64,000 bases of DNA from Streptomyces ambofaciens ATCC 23877 (GTDB taxonomy: Bacteria; Actinomycetota; Actinomycetes; Streptomycetales; Streptomycetaceae): contig NZ_CP012382.1 of assembly GCF_001267885.1 (NCBI RefSeq), positions 248,001 to 312,000 of the forward strand, read 5' to 3'. The position numbers and the translations under genes were made by a program. Below, one piece after another: positions 58,746-64,000 of this stretch (positions within the stretch are counted from its first letter, which is position 1; the number at the start of each line of letters is the position of its first letter). The notes below the pieces were generated by a model. That model worked only from the letters and a program-made list of their open reading frames with translations. It was not told where the DNA came from and did not search any database.

Positions 58746-59681
58746 CTATGCGCTGTTGACCGGCGCTTCGGGTTCGTGCCGCCCCCAGGCGTCATCGAGG
58801 CGCGCGAGCCGGTCCGCGGCGGCGATGCCACGCAGGGACGCGACCTTGCCGTCGCTGATCTCGAACGTTACGGCGCCCACAACCCGATCCTCGATCACGG
58901 CGAGGACGGCTGGGGCGCCGTTGATCAGCGCGATGTGGATCGTGGGAGAGCCGCCTGCCAACCGTCGCTTCGCCGGAGTGAGCCTGAAGCCGGCCCGCAC
59001 GAAGGAGGCGACGCGCTCACGCGTCTCGTACCGCAGCAGCCGCCTGGCCAGGCCGGCGCCGTCCGAGACAGCGGTCGCGTCGGCGGTGAGCATCGCCACC
59101 AGCCGTTCGGTGCGCCCCGACGTGGCGGCGGCGAGAAACTCCTCGACGATCCGGCGCGCGGACGCCGGGTCCACCTCGTCGCCGCCGCGGCGCTCGGCGA
59201 CGATCCGGCGTCGGGCCCGGTGCACGTGCTGCTGGCTCGCGGACTCGGTGATATCGAGAATCCCGGCGATCTCGGCGTGGGGGTACAAGAAGGCCTCGCG
59301 CAGGACGTAAGCGGCCCGCTCGACCGGCGAGAGGCGCTCCATGAGGGTCAGCACGGCCAGGGACACCGATTCGCGCTGCTCGAAGGTATCGGCAGGGCCG
59401 AGCATGGGGTCGCCCTCCAGGAGCGGCTCGGGCAGCCAGTCGCCGACAGCGCGCTCATGACGAGCCTGGGCCGAGCGGAGCCGGTCGAGACAGAGATTGG
59501 TGACGACCTTGGTCAGCCACGCCTCCGGCACCTCGATACGCTCCCGGTCCGAGGCCTGCCAGCGCAGGAAAGCGTCCTGCACGGCGTCCTCGGCGTCGGC
59601 CGCCGAGCCGAGCAGACGGTACGCGAGCGAAGCCAGCCGGTCCCGGCTGGCCTCGAACCGATCGATGGCTGCGCTGTCCAT
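58746..59681 (-). CDS. ECF sigma factor with SnoaL-like C-terminal domain (SigJ/ECF41-like)
   Basis: A 311-residue sigma factor. Region 2: SRDRLASLAYRLLGSAADAE, DAVQDAFLRWQA, VPEAWLTKVVTNLCLDRLRS. Region 4: LSPVERAAYVLREAFLYPHA, EIAGILDITESASQQHVHRA. The 110-residue C-terminal extension (EEFLAAATSGRTERLVAMLT, INGAPAVLAVIEDRVVGAVT) is a SnoaL-type domain, which regulates activity in ECF41 factors in place of an anti-sigma. It starts 10 bases after the upstream FAD oxidoreductase, matching the known pairing of ECF41 genes with oxidoreductases that they control. Confidence 0.88.
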   Translation of the reverse strand: MDSAAIDRFEASRDRLASLAYRLLGSAADAEDAVQDAFLRWQASDRERIEVPEAWLTKVVTNLCLDRLRSAQARHERAVGDWLPEPLLEGDPMLGPADTFEQRESVSLAVLTLMERLSPVERAAYVLREAFLYPHAEIAGILDITESASQQHVHRARRRIVAERRGGDEVDPASARRIVEEFLAAATSGRTERLVAMLTADATAVSDGAGLARRLLRYETRERVASFVRAGFRLTPAKRRLAGGSPTIHIALINGAPAVLAVIEDRVVGAVTFEISDGKVASLRGIAAADRLARLDDAWGRHEPEAPVNSA

Positions 59682-59691
59682 GCCGAGCAGC

Positions 59692-60882
59692 CTATGCGGC
59701 GGCCCTCACACCGGCCTGGTCAGGCTCGGTGACCAGGCGTCGCCTGCGCTTCGGCATGCCGAACGTGGGGTGGGCGATGCCCCACCCGGCCGCCCTGAGC
59801 ACACCCGACTTGAGCCGCGCGGCGGTCCGGCCACCCAGGTACCAGGACTTCGGCCGGACGTCCCCGTCCACCATCTGGAAGATCGCGTCCTGCCGCCCGA
59901 GGCTGATGTGGTTGCCGTGGTACTTCAGTCCGGTGGTCGGGACCTCGCCGCCCGTCAGGCGCGCGATGATCGCGCCGGTCGCCTGCATGTTGGTGAAGCC
60001 GGCCGAGGCGCAGGACATCGGCAGCGGCCGGCCGCTCTCGCCGATCGCGTAGGCGCAGTCACCGGCGGCGTAGACGTTCGGGTGGGAGACCGAGCGCATG
60101 GTGCGGTCGACGACGATCTGGCCGGTCTCGGCGACCTCCAGGCCGCTGGCGGCCGCAATGGGGTGCACGGCGAACCCGGCCGACCACACGGTCACGTCGG
60201 CCGGGATGGACGTAGCGTCGGCGGCGATCGCCCGTGTCGGCTCGACGGCTTCGATGCCGGTGTGCTCGTGGACGGTGATGCCGAGCCGATCGAAGGCTTG
60301 GCGTAGATGGCGGCGGGCCTTCGGAGAGAGCCAAGCGCCCAGCTCGCCGCGGGCGGCTAGGGCGACCGAGACGTCGGGCCGGGACTCGGCGAACTCGGTG
60401 GCGGTCTCGATGCCGGTGAGCCCCTCACCGACGACCAGCACGGTGCCGCCCGCGCCCAAGCCGGCCAGGCGCTCACGCAGACGCAGCGCCGAGGACCAGC
60501 CGGTCACATCGAAGGCGTACTCGGCCACGCCGGGGACGCCATGGTGGGCTACGGAGCTGCCGAGCGTGTAGAGAAGCGTGTCGTACGCGAGCTCGCCGTC
60601 GCCCTCCTCCCCTGCCACGGTGACGGTCCTGCTCTGAGGGTCGACGCCGGTGACGCGCGCCAAGCGCAGCCGCACACCGGTGCCGGCGAATACGTCGGCA
60701 AGCTTGCGGAAGGTGAGGTCCTGGCCGATCGCCAGCTGGTGGAGCCGCATCCGCTCAACGAAGTCGGGCACGGCGTTGACGACGGTGATCTCGATGTCGG
60801 CGGGGGAAAGCCGACGGGCCAGGTTTCCGGCGGCGAAGGCCCCGGCGTATCCGGCGCCGAGTACGACGATGCGGTGCTTCAT
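59692..60882 (-). CDS. FAD-dependent NAD(P)H oxidoreductase (NDH-2-like)
   Basis: A 396-residue pyridine nucleotide-disulfide-fold flavoprotein. FAD site: MKHRIVVLGAGYAGAFAAGN (GxGxxG) and later VYAAGDCAYA. Second Rossmann: GTVLVVGEGLTGIETATEFA. No redox-active CxxC, so it is a dehydrogenase like type II NADH dehydrogenase rather than a disulfide reductase. ATG 60882 with AGGAG eight bases upstream is used. It is followed 10 bases later by the ECF sigma gene; the pair forms a probable autoregulated operon. A C-terminal membrane-binding amphipathic helix is possible (GVLRAAGWGIAHPTFGMPKR). Confidence 0.9.
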   Translation of the reverse strand: MKHRIVVLGAGYAGAFAAGNLARRLSPADIEITVVNAVPDFVERMRLHQLAIGQDLTFRKLADVFAGTGVRLRLARVTGVDPQSRTVTVAGEEGDGELAYDTLLYTLGSSVAHHGVPGVAEYAFDVTGWSSALRLRERLAGLGAGGTVLVVGEGLTGIETATEFAESRPDVSVALAARGELGAWLSPKARRHLRQAFDRLGITVHEHTGIEAVEPTRAIAADATSIPADVTVWSAGFAVHPIAAASGLEVAETGQIVVDRTMRSVSHPNVYAAGDCAYAIGESGRPLPMSCASAGFTNMQATGAIIARLTGGEVPTTGLKYHGNHISLGRQDAIFQMVDGDVRPKSWYLGGRTAARLKSGVLRAAGWGIAHPTFGMPKRRRRLVTEPDQAGVRAAA

Positions 60883-60959
60883 GGCGATGCTCCTGTCTCG
60901 TTCGCGTGTCCCTTGAACGAGACGACGCCCCGATTGCTGACAAGAGCCGGGCGTGACGT

Positions 60960-61085
60960 GGGTCACTAAACCGGGTCGAGCGGCTGCGCCGCCGACAGGT
61001 GCTTGGGCCTGTCTGATGCGTGGAGTCGATCTTAATCAGCCAGTCGATGTCGCCGGCCACGTCGGCATGAGCCCGGATCTACTGC
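60960..61085 (-). pseudogene. IS5-type transposase fragment
   Basis: Minus strand reads AHADVAGDIDWLIKIDSTHQ, very like the catalytic-Asp block of IS5-family transposases (D-G-x-I-D-W-x-I-x-x-D-S-T), then diverges. No ends are visible. Short, but the block is characteristic. Confidence 0.5.
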
Positions 61086-61099
61086 AAGGCTTGGGTGAA

Positions 61100-61543
61100 C
61101 CCCGCGTGGTTGGTGCCAGGAGCTGGGCAACGGACGTCAAGCCGGTGAAGCAGGCCCGGACCAACTGCGCGGCAGTGCTGGTGATGGTGGCAGGGCTGCT
61201 CCTCCTCGGCGGCTGACCGTTCACCGCGGCCGGTGCGGTGGGGGCCGTGGGTTGCCGCACTCCCGGGCCACCGCCTCGGCCGACCGCTCCCGGGAGCCGG
61301 ACGGCTGCCGCCGTGGCGGGTGTCCGGCAGGCGAGGCGTCGTGCCGATCCGGGCGTCGCGGGCGCCGGCGCCCCTCCCGCGCGCGTACCGACCGGACGGT
61401 GCCGGCCACCGCTCGGCGCCTCCGGGGTTCATGAGGGCAACGGTCTTTGCCCGGGATCGTGCACGGCGGACCCTCGTGCCGGCGCGACACGGGCGCAAGG
61501 GTGAAGGAAACCCTGACCCCCCACACACGCGGAGGCGAACCAG
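61100..61543. other. Intergenic before DUF4157 gene
   Basis: No gene is supported. Frames on the plus strand are GC-run artefacts. The last 14 bases (GGAGGCGAACCAG) are the ribosome site of the DUF4157 gene. No -10/-35 pair is obvious. Confidence 0.4.
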
Positions 61544-64000
61544 ATGCGGTCGCGGTCGGAGCAGTCGGACGGGGAAACGCTCGGCGCTCGGCAGAAGGCC
61601 TCCGCCCCGGCCCCCGCACCCCGTCCGCTCACCTCCGCGGAAGTGACCTCGCTCCAGCGCCTGGCGGATCCCGGCGTCGTCGCCCGTGACGCCGGGCCGG
61701 ACCAGCATGTCCACGGCTCCGGCTGCGGTCACGACGGTGCCGAGGCCGTCGACCCCGCCACCCAGAGCGCGCTGCTGGCGTCCGCCATCTCCTCGCCGAG
61801 CCAGCCGCTGCCCGGTGCGCTGCGCGCCGAGGCGGACTCCTTCTACCGCAACGACTTCTCCAGCGCCCGTATCCACGACAACCACGTGGCGCAGCGCGCG
61901 ACCGAGGCTCTGGGCGCACAGGCGATGACGGTGGGGGCGCATGTCTTCCTGGGGCCGGGCATGGCCGGCAACAAGGAGGTCATGGGTCACGAACTGGGCC
62001 ACGTCGACAAGAACCTGAGGGGCATCCGGGAGACCGGCAACGACAACGGTGCCGGCGTCAGCGTGACCGACCCCGGACAGGACTCCGAGCGGACGGCGAA
62101 GGCCGACGGCGCGGCGTTCGCGGCGGGTGCCCGCACGGCTCCGTCGGCCGGCGCAGGTCCCCTCGAAACCACACCGGCCGGGGCGGTCCAGCGATCGGCC
62201 GACGGGGCCGCCATAGCTCGGACGCGCTTGCTGCAGGGCACGGCAGGCAACAACGCCGTCGCACGCCTTCTCGGTCCGGGTACGGCTCCCGTACAGCGCG
62301 CGGGCAAGGGCGACAAGAAGAAGACTCCCCGGCAGACGGCGAAGGAGATCGACGAGGCCGTCAAGGACAAGTGGGACAAGGCCTACGGCGGCGGACGGCA
62401 CGGCCAGGGACCCGACCAGGTCCGGCGACGGTACGCGCGTTCCATGGAGGACGACGCGACCTCCCAGACCCTGTCTCACCAGGCCTTCCTGGTATACGAC
62501 GCCATCGCGGGGGTCCAGGAGGAGCAGGGCGCCCGGGACGACCGGGAGCGCGAGGTCCAGGGCATGCTGATCAACAACCGGCTGCTCTTCGCCTCGAACT
62601 ACAACGAGTCGATGGATGCGCTCAAGGGCTTCACGACCAACGGCACCGAAGACGGCTACGCGAATATGGTGGCCACGCACCAGAGCACGGCCGGCCGGGA
62701 GCGCGGGATGGCGGGACCGGACGCCCAGGAGTACTCGGACCGGGTGAACCGGGCCGACCTCAAGACTCAAGCGGTCATGGCGGGGCAGCGAGGCGGAGAG
62801 GACGACGCCACGGCCGAAGCGCTGCGCAAGCGCCACGGCAAGCCCGTGGCCCTCGTGGACGTCAGTCATCCGCAGCTGCACACGCTGCTCACCAGTGAGC
62901 AGTTCGAGGGCTCGGTCTTCCTGCTCACCTTCAAGGAGGAGAAGGGGCTGCTGCACGCCGAACAGAAGCTGCTGCTGGCCCTGCGCCGGTCCGGGATCAA
63001 ACCCAAGGAAGTCCGCGGCGAACACGCCATCATGGGCCGGTACCGAGGCTGCCTCTGCTGCACCGCGGCCCTGGCGTACTACCGGAACAAGGCCGGCTTC
63101 GGGAACCTCGACTTCGACCCGAACCCCGGCTTCTACTACTGGGAATCGCTCGAGAACCTCTACCGGCACCAGGCGCACGTCGTCAGCGACCCCGATTTCA
63201 AGGACTACATGCTGCACCTGGCGTCGCAGATGCCGGCCACGCCCGCCCTGTCGCGCATGCAGCCGCCCCCGGACGCCTACGACAACAACGGCCCGGAGAG
63301 CGTCGTGGACGCCGGGCTCGCCGCACGGCGGAACTACCGGACCCCGTCGCTCAGCGACATCGAGATGGACCACGACGAGAGTGGTCAACCGGTCTTCTCC
63401 TCCCACAACCGTAAGCAGGACATCGCGGGGACCGAGGCGGGCACCGCCCGTGTCGGCCGGGGGTCGGATCAGATCAAGTCGAGGCTGCGCGCCGATCGGA
63501 TCATCACCGACCCCGAACACCGGCGGCAGATCCAGAACACCTGGCTCAGCGGAACGTCGGAGGAGAAGAAGACCCTCTTCAAGTACTGGGAGGAAACGGC
63601 GAGAGCAAGCCGTCCGGAGCTTGCCGAGATCATCAGCGAGGTGGACGGCGAACGGTCCATGGAGGGCATCAAGTCCGCCATCTACCGGTACGTGAAGGAC
63701 CGGACCGGCCATGAGGCCCGCGACGGCCGTGAGGCCGGAGCGCCCGTCACCCGCAGGCCGGACAAGGGCAAGTACGCCGAGAAGAAGCCGGACTCGGGCA
63801 AGAAGAAGTCGTCCAAGCCCAGCCGCAAGTCGATGAACAAGGATTCCTCCGGCTGGGCCACGATCAAGTCGGTGATGGCGGCCGACGACGACTTCTACTC
63901 CGAGTGGCGCCGCAGGGAGAAGGGCAAGGAGAAGTCGCACATCGAGCCCAGGAGCATGCCCGACGCCCTGGCCCAGACGGTGGCCGCACTCAGCAACGAG
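61544..64000 (+). CDS. DUF4157 (eCIS-associated) protein with deaminase-like toxin core, C-terminus beyond window
   Basis: At least 819 residues, still open at the window end. ATG at 61544 follows GGAGG. Residues about 85-160 form a DUF4157 domain (ALRAEADSFYRNDFSSARIH, then VGAHVFLGPGMAGNKEVMGH) with metallopeptidase-like HELGH at 149-153. Residues about 215-260 have the GNNAVARLLG and VQR marks of DUF4157 proteins. A coiled, charged middle follows. Residues about 440-540 contain GLLHAEQKLLLALRRSGIKP (His471-Ala-Glu473) and GRYRGCLCCTAALAYYRNKA (Cys503, Cys506), the HxE...CxxC zinc site of the nucleic-acid deaminase fold. The tail is Lys-rich. It is probably an injection-system cargo toxin; this is inference. 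Confidence 0.85.
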   Translation, partial: MRSRSEQSDGETLGARQKASAPAPAPRPLTSAEVTSLQRLADPGVVARDAGPDQHVHGSGCGHDGAEAVDPATQSALLASAISSPSQPLPGALRAEADSFYRNDFSSARIHDNHVAQRATEALGAQAMTVGAHVFLGPGMAGNKEVMGHELGHVDKNLRGIRETGNDNGAGVSVTDPGQDSERTAKADGAAFAAGARTAPSAGAGPLETTPAGAVQRSADGAAIARTRLLQGTAGNNAVARLLGPGTAPVQRAGKGDKKKTPRQTAKEIDEAVKDKWDKAYGGGRHGQGPDQVRRRYARSMEDDATSQTLSHQAFLVYDAIAGVQEEQGARDDREREVQGMLINNRLLFASNYNESMDALKGFTTNGTEDGYANMVATHQSTAGRERGMAGPDAQEYSDRVNRADLKTQAVMAGQRGGEDDATAEALRKRHGKPVALVDVSHPQLHTLLTSEQFEGSVFLLTFKEEKGLLHAEQKLLLALRRSGIKPKEVRGEHAIMGRYRGCLCCTAALAYYRNKAGFGNLDFDPNPGFYYWESLENLYRHQAHVVSDPDFKDYMLHLASQMPATPALSRMQPPPDAYDNNGPESVVDAGLAARRNYRTPSLSDIEMDHDESGQPVFSSHNRKQDIAGTEAGTARVGRGSDQIKSRLRADRIITDPEHRRQIQNTWLSGTSEEKKTLFKYWEETARASRPELAEIISEVDGERSMEGIKSAIYRYVKDRTGHEARDGREAGAPVTRRPDKGKYAEKKPDSGKKKSSKPSRKSMNKDSSGWATIKSVMAADDDFYSEWRRREKGKEKSHIEPRSMPDALAQTVAALSNE

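Noticed and set aside
60921..60942. ECF41-style promoter (TGTCA ... CGTC) before the flavin oxidoreductase gene
   Set aside because: The spacing between TGTCA and CGTC is about 10-13 bases, shorter than the roughly 16 expected.
61079..63940. A 953-codon open frame on the minus strand opposite the DUF4157 gene
   Set aside because: It is an antisense shadow caused by high GC. The plus-strand frame has the domain motifs, ribosome site and codon bias.
1..64000. tRNA or attachment site bordering the IS-rich left end
   Set aside because: No tRNA-like cloverleaf or terminal CCA context and no integrase gene could be recognised by reading.

Overview
The window looks like Streptomyces or a close actinomycete. 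Base composition is very GC-rich with strong third-position GC in the real genes, GTG starts are common, Shine-Dalgarno sites are AGGAGG/GGAGG-like, and the families present are typical of that group (MsiK-type sugar ABC loci without an ATPase, CGNR, HxlR, Excalibur and PASTA proteins, ECF sigma with a SnoaL tail, DUF4157). No tRNA, rRNA or CRISPR array is visible. The density of transposase copies, transposase fragments and frameshifted genes suggests accessory DNA such as a chromosome arm or large plasmid; this is inference. All identifications were made by reading translations, with no database search.

Layout. 0.1-6 kb: two related IS630-family elements (one intact with TA target duplication, one decayed), an SH3-type secreted protein, an SDR and an IS5-family element. 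6-11 kb: a MarR-like protein behind a MerR/SoxR-type operator, a divergent NmrA-like reductase/TetR pair with two operators, a PQQ-propeller lipoprotein, and decayed two-component and restriction genes. 11-15 kb: a secreted protein with a decayed paralogue, a frameshifted nitroreductase, then a SIS-domain isomerase coupled to a triosephosphate-isomerase-like enzyme. 15-19 kb: a UbiA-type prenyltransferase, a hot-dog thioesterase and a squalene/terpene-cyclase-like alpha-barrel protein, possibly a small terpenoid pathway with debris between the genes. 19-24 kb: MFS exporter, luciferase-like monooxygenase and MBL-fold hydrolase on the minus strand, divergent from a CGNR regulator and a second MBL-fold hydrolase, with repeated half sites between them.

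24.7-36.8 kb is a coherent fructan (levan/inulin) utilisation locus. Two large secreted GH32 enzymes cut polymer outside the cell. A binding protein and two permeases import the products, and a cytoplasmic GH32 enzyme finishes hydrolysis. A LacI regulator sits between the divergent halves. The two secreted enzymes carry the same three modules in permuted order.

37-43 kb: small membrane-anchored proteins (Excalibur, PASTA), a DUF899 protein, and a quinone-oxidoreductase/MerR pair sharing an operator. 43.6-48.5 kb: an unusual nucleotide-chemistry cluster comprising a coiled-coil protein, a triple-Nudix protein, a P-loop kinase fused to a VanX-like dipeptidase, and an ASCH-Nudix fusion. 48.8-55 kb: a LysE exporter, small proteins, an IS3 remnant and three imine-reductase-like paralogues with HxlR and MerR regulators. 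55-61 kb: a TetR-MFS-SDR unit with two matching operators, then an ECF sigma/flavin oxidoreductase operon. The window ends inside a long gene (61544 onward) with an N-terminal DUF4157 (eCIS-associated) domain and a deaminase-like HAE/CxxC core. This is the strongest candidate for a novel system, a contractile-injection-system-linked deaminase effector.
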